Assembly: GCA_013298995.1 (NCBI GenBank)
Contig: JAAFJW010000017.1
Span: 1-34,145, forward strand
Reading direction: 5' to 3'
Source of the DNA: Sphingobacteriales bacterium
GTDB lineage: Bacteria > Bacteroidota > Bacteroidia > Sphingobacteriales > Sphingobacteriaceae
DNA: 34,145 bases
Of this stretch, positions 16,499-24,160 are shown one piece after another; the stretch's first letter is position 1, and each line of letters opens with the position of its first letter. The notes under the pieces are model-generated. The model searched no databases. It was not told where the DNA came from and saw only the letters and a list, made by a program, of their open reading frames with translations. The position numbers were made by a program, and so were the translations under genes.

Positions 16499-17995
16499 GT
16501 GGGATTAAAAGCAGCATTAAGCAAACCTTACGCAAGATTTGCAGTTTGGAAAATTAATAAGTGGAAAAAAAATCCATTAAAAGCACAAGAAAAAACTTTT
16601 GATAAGCTTATTAGCTTCGCCAACAAAACCCATTTTGGTGTACAACATTATTTTGGAGAAATAAAATCGTACCAAGATTATAAACGCTTAGTACCTGTTC
16701 GTGATTACGAAGATTTAAAACCTTATATTGATAAAAACGTGGCAGGCCAAGCCAATGTTTTGTGGCCAGGCAAGCCCTTGTATTTTGCCAAAACATCGGG
16801 CACTACATCGGGCGTAAAGTATATCCCCATTAGCAAACAATCTATGCCTTACCACATTAAGGCGGCAAAAAATGCTTTGTTGTGTTATATTAACCAAACT
16901 GGCAAGGCCGATTTTGTAAATGGTAAAATGATATTTTTGCAAGGCAGCCCCGTTTTAGAACAAAAAAACGGAATTGCATTTGGCAGGCTTTCGGGAATAG
17001 TGGCGCACCACGTACCGCAATATTTGCAAAAAAACCGTTTGCCCTGTTACCAAACTAATTGTATCGACGATTGGGAAGCAAAAGTAGATGCCATCGTAAC
17101 CGAAACCATTAACGAGGATATGACGCTAATATCGGGCATCCCGCCCTGGTGCCAAATGTATTTTGATAAGCTATCGGCGCAAGCCAACAAAAAAATAAAA
17201 GATATTTTCCCAAATTTTAAACTATTTGTACACGGCGGTGTAAATTACGAACCTTACAAAGCTAAAATGCTACAAAGTATTGGTTTTGATATAGATACTA
17301 TAGAAACTTACCCAGCCAGCGAAGGCTTTATTGCTTTCCAAGATAACCAAAACGATGCCAGCTTATTACTTTTAGTTGATGGAGGAATATTTTACGAATT
17401 TATACCTGTTGATGAGTTTTTTACCGAAAACCCAACCCGTTTATGCCTTGCCGAAGTTGAATTAAATAAAAACTACGTTTTAATTTTAAGCACCAATGCT
17501 GGTTTGTGGGCGTATAACATTGGCGATACCGTAAAATTTGTATCTAAAAATCCCTACAAAATTTTGGTTACAGGTCGCATTAAGCATTTTATAAGTGCCT
17601 TTGGCGAACATGTAATTGCCGAAGAGGTGGAACACGCCTTACTTTCGGTAGCTAATGCCGAAGGCGTAGAAATTACCGAATTTACCCTTGCACCGCAAAT
17701 AAACCCGCCAAAAGGCAGTTTACCTTACCACGAGTGGTTTGTAGAATTTGCAAAAGCACCAGTTAATTTACAAGCCTTTGCGCTTAAAGTGGATAGTGCG
17801 CTGCAACAAAAAAATATTTACTACGCCGACCTTATTAAAGGAAACATTTTACAACCTTTGCTGTTGCATAGTTTAAAACCCAATACGTTTATAAATTATA
17901 TGCGTACACAAGGTAAACTAGGCGGACAAAACAAAGTGCCAAGGTTGGCAAATAACCGCTTAATTGCCAATGAACTAACAACATACATCATATAA
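16499..17995 (+). CDS. GH3 auxin-responsive-promoter family acyl-adenylating enzyme
   Basis: A 498-residue protein of the ANL-related GH3 family. The P-loop-like FAKTSGTTSGVKYIPISK lies near 97-114, the acceptor-pocket ETYPASEGFIAFQ near 262-274, the LWAYNIGDTVKFV motif near 337-349, and the ITGRIKHFISAFGEHVIAEEVE-type hinge (here LVTGRIKHF...) near 355-376. Plant GH3 enzymes adenylate carboxylates such as jasmonate or IAA and conjugate them to amino acids. Bacterial members are widespread in Bacteroidota with unknown substrates. It starts at GTG (16499) with the usual MGLKAALSKPYA-like opening, and dxr follows 43 bases later. Confidence 0.88.
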   Translation: MGLKAALSKPYARFAVWKINKWKKNPLKAQEKTFDKLISFANKTHFGVQHYFGEIKSYQDYKRLVPVRDYEDLKPYIDKNVAGQANVLWPGKPLYFAKTSGTTSGVKYIPISKQSMPYHIKAAKNALLCYINQTGKADFVNGKMIFLQGSPVLEQKNGIAFGRLSGIVAHHVPQYLQKNRLPCYQTNCIDDWEAKVDAIVTETINEDMTLISGIPPWCQMYFDKLSAQANKKIKDIFPNFKLFVHGGVNYEPYKAKMLQSIGFDIDTIETYPASEGFIAFQDNQNDASLLLLVDGGIFYEFIPVDEFFTENPTRLCLAEVELNKNYVLILSTNAGLWAYNIGDTVKFVSKNPYKILVTGRIKHFISAFGEHVIAEEVEHALLSVANAEGVEITEFTLAPQINPPKGSLPYHEWFVEFAKAPVNLQAFALKVDSALQQKNIYYADLIKGNILQPLLLHSLKPNTFINYMRTQGKLGGQNKVPRLANNRLIANELTTYII

Positions 17996-18038
17996 TTTTG
18001 GGTTGGCTTTGCGCCGATGAATATAAAACGTTAAAAAA

Positions 18039-19199
18039 TTGATTAAAAAACAAATAGCCATTTTAGGCAGCACAGGCAGCATTGGCACACAGGCATTAGC
18101 CGTTATTGGCGCAAACCCCGATAGGTTTGCCGTAGCAGTTTTAACCGCACAATCCAATGTAGATTTATTAATTACACAAGCCTTACAATTTAACCCAGCT
18201 TGCGTTGTTATAGCCGACGATAGCAAATACGCCCAGCTAAAATCCGCCTTAGCGCATACCCAAATAGAAGTTAAAGCAGGTTTAAATGCATTGTGCGAGT
18301 GTGTGCTTTTGCCGCAAATTAATATTGTACTTACTGCATTGGTAGGTTTTGCAGGTTTGCAGCCCACCATTGCCGCCATAAAAGCAGGCAAACACATTGC
18401 CCTAGCCAATAAAGAAACTTTGGTAGTTGCTGGCCAGTTAATTACCCAATTGGCAACACAATATGGCGTAAAAATATTGCCCGTAGATTCCGAACATTCG
18501 GCAATATACCAATGCCTACAAGGCGAAGAACATAACCCGATAGAAAAAATATATTTAACCGCATCGGGCGGCCCCTTTCGGGGGAGGAATATCGAATTTT
18601 TATCTGAGGTAACTCCACAGCAAGCCTTAAAACACCCCAATTGGGCTATGGGGGCAAAAATAACCATCGATTCGGCTAGTTTAATGAACAAAGGTTTAGA
18701 GGTTATTGAAGCCAAATGGTTGTTTAATTTAGAAGCCTCGCAAATAGATGTAATTGTGCATCCGCAATCGATTATCCACTCTATTGTGCAGTTTAACGAT
18801 GGTTCTATGAAAGCCCAAATGGGCCTGCCCGATATGAAACTGCCCATACAATATGCTTTGGCTTATCCCGAAAGGATAAAAAATGATTTTAAAAGGTTTA
18901 ACTTTTTAGATTACCCTGCCTTAACTTTCGAGCAAGCCGATACCCAAACTTTTAGAAACCTAGACTTGGCTTTTACCGCCCTAAAACAAGGTGGAAATAT
19001 GCCCTGCATTTTAAACGCTGCAAACGAGGTAGTTGTAGCCAATTTTTTAGAAGAAAAAATTGGTTTTTTACAAATGAGCGAAGTGATAGAAACCTGTATG
19101 GCAAAAATAACATTTATTAACAACCCTGTTTTACAAGATTATTATAAAACCGATGCAGAAACTCGCATATTTGCCCAGCAATTGGTAACAAATGTTTAA
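18039..19199 (+). CDS. dxr: 1-deoxy-D-xylulose 5-phosphate reductoisomerase
   Basis: The 386-residue protein converts DXP to MEP with NADPH, the committed step of the non-mevalonate isoprenoid pathway. Motifs are the Rossmann ILGSTGSIGTQAL (8-20), ALANKETLVVAG (about 121-132), VDSEHSAIYQCLQGE (about 149-163, metal and substrate residues), ASGGPFRGR (about 177-185), WAMGAKITIDSASLMNKGLEVIEA (about 205-228) and HPQSIIHSIVQFNDGS (about 243-258). The start is TTG at 18039: no in-frame ATG exists nearby and the family's KKxIAILGSTG opening begins here. A five-codon ATG frame (18017-18034) ends just before it. Confidence 0.95.
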   Translation: MIKKQIAILGSTGSIGTQALAVIGANPDRFAVAVLTAQSNVDLLITQALQFNPACVVIADDSKYAQLKSALAHTQIEVKAGLNALCECVLLPQINIVLTALVGFAGLQPTIAAIKAGKHIALANKETLVVAGQLITQLATQYGVKILPVDSEHSAIYQCLQGEEHNPIEKIYLTASGGPFRGRNIEFLSEVTPQQALKHPNWAMGAKITIDSASLMNKGLEVIEAKWLFNLEASQIDVIVHPQSIIHSIVQFNDGSMKAQMGLPDMKLPIQYALAYPERIKNDFKRFNFLDYPALTFEQADTQTFRNLDLAFTALKQGGNMPCILNAANEVVVANFLEEKIGFLQMSEVIETCMAKITFINNPVLQDYYKTDAETRIFAQQLVTNV

Positions 19200-19239
19200 A
19201 TAATTTATCAAACAAAAAACAAACACATAAAAAACATAC

Positions 19240-20562
19240 ATGGAAGTATTAGTAATGATTGGGCAGCTATTGTTAGGCCTATCAATTTTAATTGTTTTAC
19301 ACGAAGGCGGGCACTTTTTAGCTGCTAGGGCTTTTGGAATTAAAGTAGAAAAATTTTATTTATTTTTTGATGCTTACGGTTTCAAACTGTTTAGTTTTAC
19401 CTATAAAGAAGTAGAATACGGCATTGGTTGGTTGCCACTAGGCGGTTATGTAAAAATTGCTGGGATGATAGACGAAAGTATGGATACCGAAGCAATGGCC
19501 TTGCCACCACAACCTTGGGAGTTTAGAAGCAAACCAGCTTGGCAACGTTTAATTGTAATGTTGGGCGGTGTTACGGTAAATATTATAGTAGGTATTTTTA
19601 TTTTTTGGATGCTAACTTACAAATACGGCGAAACCTATATACCCAACAGCGAGTTAAAATACGGCATAGCACCAGGCATAGTAGGCGAGCAAATGGGCTT
19701 GCAAGGTGGCGATAAAATTATAGCTATTAACGGCAAAAAACTAGAACGTTTTGATGATTTACGTAGCTCTAAAGTATTGATTGATAAAGCAAATATTACC
19801 ATTGAAAGAAACGGACAGACCAAAACACTTGAAGTACCCAATAATATTTTAAATAGCATTGCTGATGCTTCGCCAGAAGATTTTATTAGCCCACGTATGA
19901 AAGCCGAAATCGACTCGGTAGTTGTGGGTGGTTATGCCGCCAAAGCTGGATTGTTAAAAGGCGATTTAATATTAAGTGTAAACGGTGCATCGGCCATGTT
20001 TTTTGATCAATTAAAAACTGTTTTAGCAGGCCAAAAAAACCAAACCGTACAAGTAACCGCCTTACGTAACGGTGGTGTGTTTACTTTGCCTGTAATGGTA
20101 AGTGGCGAGGGAACTATTGGTTTTGTAATTAAACCAAGCGATATAAAATTAAAAACACAAGCGTATGGTTTTTTAGCGGCATTGCCAGCAGGTACAGCTA
20201 AGGCTTGGGGTTCGTTTATTGATGGAGCCAAAGGATTTGGCAAAATATTTAGAGGCGAAGTAAGGGCCGATAAAGCATTATCGGGCCCTATAACCATTGC
20301 TCGCAAATTGTACGGTGGTGTGTTTGATTGGGCTAGGTTTTGGAGTATAACAGGCCTACTATCAATGGCATTAGCATTAATGAACATATTGCCCATACCT
20401 GCTTTAGATGGCGGGCACTCGGTATTTTTATTAGTAGAAATGATAAAAGGAAAACCCCTAAGCGATAAATTTATGGAACGAGCCCAAATGGTAGGCTTTG
20501 TAATATTGGCAGCACTAATGGTTTTTGCTTTGGGTAACGATATTTTTAAGGCGGTATTTTAG
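19240..20562 (+). CDS. rseP: RIP metalloprotease (site-2 protease)
   Basis: A 440-residue inner-membrane zinc protease with HEGGH at residues 21-25 inside the first TM helix and the third zinc ligand in NILPIPALDGGHSVF near the C-terminal TM pair (about 385-400). Two PDZ domains lie between (about 130-205, GIAPGIVGEQMGLQGGDKIIAINGK; about 215-300, AAKAGLLKGDLILSVNG). It performs intramembrane cleavage of anti-sigma factors or signal-peptide remnants. Placement after dxr matches the common dxr-rseP pairing; the 40-base gap suggests co-transcription. Confidence 0.94.
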   Translation: MEVLVMIGQLLLGLSILIVLHEGGHFLAARAFGIKVEKFYLFFDAYGFKLFSFTYKEVEYGIGWLPLGGYVKIAGMIDESMDTEAMALPPQPWEFRSKPAWQRLIVMLGGVTVNIIVGIFIFWMLTYKYGETYIPNSELKYGIAPGIVGEQMGLQGGDKIIAINGKKLERFDDLRSSKVLIDKANITIERNGQTKTLEVPNNILNSIADASPEDFISPRMKAEIDSVVVGGYAAKAGLLKGDLILSVNGASAMFFDQLKTVLAGQKNQTVQVTALRNGGVFTLPVMVSGEGTIGFVIKPSDIKLKTQAYGFLAALPAGTAKAWGSFIDGAKGFGKIFRGEVRADKALSGPITIARKLYGGVFDWARFWSITGLLSMALALMNILPIPALDGGHSVFLLVEMIKGKPLSDKFMERAQMVGFVILAALMVFALGNDIFKAVF

Positions 20563-20748
20563 TGAGATTTTTTGGTTGGTGATGTAGGATTTTTGATTGT
20601 TTAGAAATTTAAGTCATCGTTTCTTAGTTTTTATTATGGTTTAAGTAAACAATATCAAAAAAATAATCATTTATAATTTTATTCCTAAATGTTTAAGAAC
20701 TTAATTTTTCAAGTTTTTTTACCAAAAACTATTTAATTTCTCAAAACC

Positions 20749-20976
20749 ATGACAGCTCAAGAACTCATTATTGAACTTCAAAAAATACCTTCAAATACTA
20801 AAATAGTGGTTAGAGGTTACGAAAACGGGTATAACGATATTTTAAATCTAAAACCTGTAAAAATAAAACTAAACACAAGTACCAACTGGTACGATGGCGA
20901 ATATGATACTAGTAGTGATAATGATGCCCAAGAAGCCATCGACTTATTTGGCCAAAACACCCACACCCCCCAATGA
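20749..20976 (+). CDS. Small hypothetical protein coupled to hscB
   Basis: A 75-residue acidic protein (MTAQELIIELQKIPSNTKIVVRGYENGYNDIL...), with a short N-terminal helix, then a beta strand and a polar C-terminal tail. The LQKIPSNTKIVVRGYENGYNDI segment resembles small orphan proteins that describe a 'region' of a bigger module, but I cannot name a family. Its TGA overlaps the hscB ATG (ATGA at 20973-20976), so the two are translated together. The 186-base upstream gap has no gene. Confidence 0.6.
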   Translation: MTAQELIIELQKIPSNTKIVVRGYENGYNDILNLKPVKIKLNTSTNWYDGEYDTSSDNDAQEAIDLFGQNTHTPQ

Positions 20977-21497
20977 ATTACTTTGAGTTTTACAACCTAA
21001 CACCCACTTTTACGCCTAACCAACAATTGGTTAAGCAAAAGTTTTATGAACTTAGCCGTACTTACCACCCCGATTTTTTTGTGAACGAAAGCGACGAAAA
21101 ACAGCAAGAAATTTTAGAACTATCCACCTATAACAACAAAGCGTATCAAACCTTAACTAACCCCAATAAACTAACCGAATATTTGTTGGGTCTTAACGGC
21201 GAAATCAGCGAAAGCGAAAAATATACCCTGCCACAAAGTTTTTTGTTAGAGATGATGGATGTTAACGAAGCCTTAATGGAGCTAGAGTTTAGCCCCAATA
21301 CCGAAGCCATTTTAGCCATAAATACACAAGTTAACCAAATAGAAGAAAATTTATTTTCGCAACAAAAAGTGCTTTTTAATACCTATGAAGCCACAAAAGA
21401 GCCAGCAGTTTTAAAAGAAATTAAAGATATTTATTATAGAAAAAAATATTTGTTGCGAATACGAGAATCAATTAATAAGTTTGCAACCCGCATATAA
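20973..21497 (+). CDS. hscB: Fe-S cluster co-chaperone HscB (J-domain)
   Basis: The 174-residue protein has the usual HscB length. An N-terminal J-domain (MNYFEFYNLTPTFTPNQQLVKQKFYELSRTYHPDFF) has the HPD triad at residues 32-34. A C-terminal three-helix bundle for IscU binding follows (about 80-174, LLEMMDVNEALMEL). It delivers the scaffold IscU to the Hsp70 HscA and stimulates its ATPase. No hscA or iscU is in the window. Confidence 0.9.
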   Translation: MNYFEFYNLTPTFTPNQQLVKQKFYELSRTYHPDFFVNESDEKQQEILELSTYNNKAYQTLTNPNKLTEYLLGLNGEISESEKYTLPQSFLLEMMDVNEALMELEFSPNTEAILAINTQVNQIEENLFSQQKVLFNTYEATKEPAVLKEIKDIYYRKKYLLRIRESINKFATRI

Positions 21498-21577
21498 GCC
21501 CAGCTGGCGGAACTGGTAGACGCGTCGGTCTCAAACACCGATAGGAAACTGTGCCGGTTCGATTCCGGCGCTGGGTA
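21498..21577 (+). tRNA. tRNA-Leu (anticodon CAA)
   Basis: The acceptor arm GCCCAGC pairs with GCTGGGT (terminal G-U) before discriminator A21577. The D-arm GCGGAACTGGTAGACGC is leucine-type. The anticodon stem TCGGT/ACCGA encloses CTCAAAC, giving CAA (reads UUG). A type II variable arm and the T-arm GCCGG-TTCGATT-CCGGC follow. CCA is not encoded. Confidence 0.95.
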
Positions 21578-21579
21578 CA

Positions 21580-21612
21580 AAAAACCTTCAAAGCAATTTG
21601 AGGGTTTTTTTG
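21580..21612 (+). terminator. Terminator after tRNA-Leu
   Basis: An ACCTTCAAA stem pairs with TTTGAGGGT around GCAA, flanked by an A-run and followed by a T-run, directly behind the tRNA. Confidence 0.85.
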
Positions 21613-21667
21613 TGTAAAATATTTTTATGATAAAGCGATAAATTATCCATTTTTAAAACCATAAATT

Positions 21668-21744
21668 TAGGTGTAATGTACATTTGTGGTGTTTTTTTGA
21701 TAGACGTTGGTTTGATGTGTACAAAAATGGTGGTGTATTTTTAA
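21668..21744 (+). repeat. Dispersed ~76-bp repeat, copy 2
   Basis: It aligns end to end with 4273-4347. Its last bases (TTA at 21741-21743) are, on the other strand, the TAA stop of cobT, so the element abuts or has replaced the original cobT 3' end. It contains two internal TGTACA words (21677-21682 region and 21718-21723). Confidence 0.85.
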
Positions 21745-22745
21745 CTTTTTTCTGAAACTTCGGCACTATCGAAACTCGCCATATCGTTTAAAAAATTTAC
21801 AGCCGCTTGTACCAAGGGCAAAGCCAATGCTGCACCTGTACCTTCGCCCAAGCGCATATTTAGCTGTAATAAAGGTGTTACGTTTAAATAATTTAGCATG
21901 GCTTTATGGCCGTTTTCGTCCGACTGATGGGCAAATATACAGCAATCTAATACCTCGGGATTGGTGCAATGTGCTACCAATAAGGCTGCAGTTACAATAA
22001 AGCCATCAATAATAATCAGCATTTTGTTTTCGGCGGCTTTAAGGATGGCGGCAGTTATCATGGCTATTTCAAAACCGCCAAAGGTTTGTAAGGTAGTTTT
22101 AGCCGAATGGCTTTGGTGCTTTTGCATCGCATTTTGTAAAATAGCTATTTTATGTGCAAGTCCATCATCGTTTAATCCAGTTCCTTTGCCTGCACATTTA
22201 TGGATGGGTAAACCTGTAATTTTGCTCATTATTACGGCTGCAGCCGAGGTGTTGCCTATGCCCATCTCACCAAAAGCAATACAGTTGCAACCACTCATAA
22301 ATATTTCGTTCACTAGTGCCTCGGCTTTATCAAAAGTACGATGCAATTCGGCTTCGCTCATGGCGGGCTCGTATAAAAAATTGCGAGTTCCGTTAGCAAT
22401 TTTTAGATTTCGGATAGGTAAATTTTCATCGAAATGATGGTTAACACCTGCATCCACAATTTCGATATTCCAGCCATTTTGCTTTGTAAATACATTGATG
22501 GCCGCACCTCCCGCAATAAAATTCATTACCATTTGCCAGGTAACATCTTGCGGGTAGGGGCTTACACCTTCGGCCACAATACCATGGTCGGCAGCAAAAA
22601 CTACTAGGGTAGGTGCGGTAATTTTGGGGCTTAAAGTATTTTGAAGCAAGGCAACTTTTAGGGCTATTTCTTCGAGTTTTCCTAATGCACCCAAAGGCTT
22701 TGTTTTGCTGTTAATTTTATCTGAGATAGCTTGTTTTAAGTTCAT
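21741..22745 (-). CDS. cobT: Nicotinate-nucleotide-dimethylbenzimidazole phosphoribosyltransferase
   Basis: The 334-residue protein makes alpha-ribazole phosphate from nicotinate mononucleotide and dimethylbenzimidazole for the lower ligand of cobalamin. Motifs: KPLGALGKLEEIA near 17, FAADHGIVAEGVSPYPQDVTWQM near 50, FGEMGIGNTSAAA near 158-170 and the catalytic-Glu segment LGEGTGAALAL near 300. The C-terminal MASFDSAEVSEKS tail ends inside the dispersed repeat. No other cob gene and no cobalamin riboswitch-like sequence is seen upstream. The 248 bases 22746-22993 are extremely AT-rich and empty of genes. Confidence 0.94.
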   Translation of the reverse strand: MNLKQAISDKINSKTKPLGALGKLEEIALKVALLQNTLSPKITAPTLVVFAADHGIVAEGVSPYPQDVTWQMVMNFIAGGAAINVFTKQNGWNIEIVDAGVNHHFDENLPIRNLKIANGTRNFLYEPAMSEAELHRTFDKAEALVNEIFMSGCNCIAFGEMGIGNTSAAAVIMSKITGLPIHKCAGKGTGLNDDGLAHKIAILQNAMQKHQSHSAKTTLQTFGGFEIAMITAAILKAAENKMLIIIDGFIVTAALLVAHCTNPEVLDCCIFAHQSDENGHKAMLNYLNVTPLLQLNMRLGEGTGAALALPLVQAAVNFLNDMASFDSAEVSEKS

Positions 22746-22993
22746 CTTTTTTATGCTGTTTTTAAGGTTTAATTGGCAATAATTTGGCAGTAATTATGCA
22801 CAATATTATATTTTGTTTTAAATTTATTATACTGTATATAAGTGTTTTATTTATTTTATTTAAAGTAAAACTTAATATAAAATTAAACAATGAGTTATAA
22901 AAAAATTTTAACCTCAAAATATAATTTTGTTTACCATAGTATATTTTTTTAATAATTTACAATACAGTTGTTTATACATCTTATATAATGTGT

Positions 22994-23239
22994 TTATTGA
23001 TACCTTTTATAAGTAGATAAAAAATCGCTACGCATGCTGGTAAAACGTTCGATAATGGATTGCATAAAGGCTTCATCTAGCATTTCGAACACGCCATTTA
23101 CACCACCCAAAATATCCATTTCGGCAATTTTGTACGTTTGCTCAAGCGCACCTTGTTCTATTTTTATAATGTATTTACTGTTCATACTAAACAGCGTAAT
23201 TTTACAATCGGGGTGGGGCAGTTCGGCAATAACTCTCAT
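22994..23239 (-). CDS. Small conserved-looking hypothetical protein
   Basis: An 81-residue protein (MRVIAELPHPDCKITLFSMNSKYIIKIEQGALEQTYKIAEMDILGG...), mostly beta N-terminal half and helical C-terminal half (VFEMLDEAFMQSIIERFTSMRSDFLSTYKRY). I cannot name a family. Its ATG overlaps the TGA of the CrtA-like gene by one base (TGATG), so it is coupled to it and probably works with, or is simply co-expressed with, that enzyme. A TTG one codon upstream could also serve as start. Confidence 0.7.
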   Translation of the reverse strand: MRVIAELPHPDCKITLFSMNSKYIIKIEQGALEQTYKIAEMDILGGVNGVFEMLDEAFMQSIIERFTSMRSDFLSTYKRYQ

Positions 23240-23931
23240 CAAATAATTTTTATAGGATTTATACCATCCATGGTTCCGGAGGTTTTTAAAATTTTAAATC
23301 GGGCAAATAATTCTTCTGAATACCAGTTTTGGCTTCTGGTTAATTTAATTACCTCGGCATGTTCTTTGGATTTATAGGCAAAGTTTTTTACATCTTCTAC
23401 ACTTTGCCAAACAGATAAAGTTGCTTGCATAAAAAACGGTGCTTCGCCAATTCCGACAGAGGTTACAAAGCCTTTGGCATGGGCCATTATACTGGCTACG
23501 GCAGGTACATTAGCCCAAAAATATTTTAGTTTATTTAGCCTTATAGTGGCTCGGGTAAGTACAGCCACCAAGCCATCGTGGTCTTTTATTTTGGGATTGC
23601 CAAATGGCTCTTTACCGCTCCATTTGCCATGCGCTTCTATAGGTTGGGCAAGTATATGGTATTGTTCGGTACAAAAAAACGCCCACCATTGGGCAATAAA
23701 CGAATGGGCTTTAAAATATTCAAAATCAATTTCATTATCCCATACAGCCAATAAACCCCATTTTTGATAATCGGGGTGAATATCAAAAGTGCCATTTTTA
23801 CCACAGCCTAGCAGTTTCCAAAAACTACATTTTTTATTAAACAATAAGGGTAGCCTGTGTAATGCCATGGCAAAAAATGCGAATAGGATGTATTTAGGCG
23901 GATATTTAACTATGGTGATAGATACAATCAT
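23239..23931 (-). CDS. Spheroidene-monooxygenase-like (CrtA-like) protein
   Basis: A 230-residue protein with the CrtA-like pattern: an N-terminal FxxFAMALHRLPLLF strand, WKLLGCGKNGTFDIHPDYQKWGLLAVWDN, HGKWSGKEPF, the VAVLTRATIRLNKLKYFWANVPAVASIM core (about 123-150), VGIGEAPFFMQATLSVWQS and the conserved KEHAEVIKLTRSQNWYSEELFARF segment (about 190-215). CrtA is a heme enzyme that oxidises carotenoids in phototrophs; many Bacteroidota without spheroidene carry these relatives, and the substrate here is unknown. ATG at 23929-23931 is chosen over an upstream TTG. No other carotenoid gene is nearby. Confidence 0.75.
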   Translation of the reverse strand: MIVSITIVKYPPKYILFAFFAMALHRLPLLFNKKCSFWKLLGCGKNGTFDIHPDYQKWGLLAVWDNEIDFEYFKAHSFIAQWWAFFCTEQYHILAQPIEAHGKWSGKEPFGNPKIKDHDGLVAVLTRATIRLNKLKYFWANVPAVASIMAHAKGFVTSVGIGEAPFFMQATLSVWQSVEDVKNFAYKSKEHAEVIKLTRSQNWYSEELFARFKILKTSGTMDGINPIKII

Positions 23932-23987
23932 ACGAATGGGCAATGTCTGTATTTTAAACCTATTTAGCTTTAATCGTTGATAAATTA

Positions 23988-24139
23988 GTGGGATGTTGAT
24001 AATTTATTGGCAGGTTCTTATGATTCATAGTAGTTGTAAAATAGGAGAGGGCATATATTAAAACGCCCAGTTTATTGGCAAGCAGAATCTTCACCTAAAA
24101 CAAAAAAATCTTGTACAAACAAGTTAAGTAACATCCCAC
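23988..24139. repeat. Long-range inverted repeat upstream of the helicase gene
   Basis: GTGGGATGTT (23988-23997) and AACATCCCAC (24130-24139) are perfect 10-bp inverted copies enclosing about 130 bases. TTTATTGGCA also occurs twice inside (about 24004 and 24072). The interval has no open frame and ends right before the helicase promoter box. Confidence 0.45.
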
Positions 24140-24148
24140 CAAAAAAAT

Positions 24149-24156
24149 TACCTTTG
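24149..24156 (+). promoter_or_regulatory. -7 box of the DEAD-box helicase gene
   Basis: TACCTTTG is a perfect TAnnTTTG match. The ATG begins only 5 bases after its G, so a transcript from it would be leaderless or nearly so. No -33 TTTG is seen at 19 bases. Confidence 0.45.
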
Positions 24157-24160
24157 CGCT

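Noticed and set aside
17975-18847. 290-codon minus-strand open frame over dxr
   Set aside because: Antisense to dxr with complete motifs; rich in Cys, Ile and Ser as expected of a shadow frame.
21961-22437. 158-codon plus-strand open frame over cobT
   Set aside because: It is antisense to a clear CobT with all family motifs; its composition is that of a mirrored coding strand.
22746-22993. Possible cobalamin riboswitch upstream of cobT
   Set aside because: The interval is almost only A and T and lacks the conserved B12-box words.
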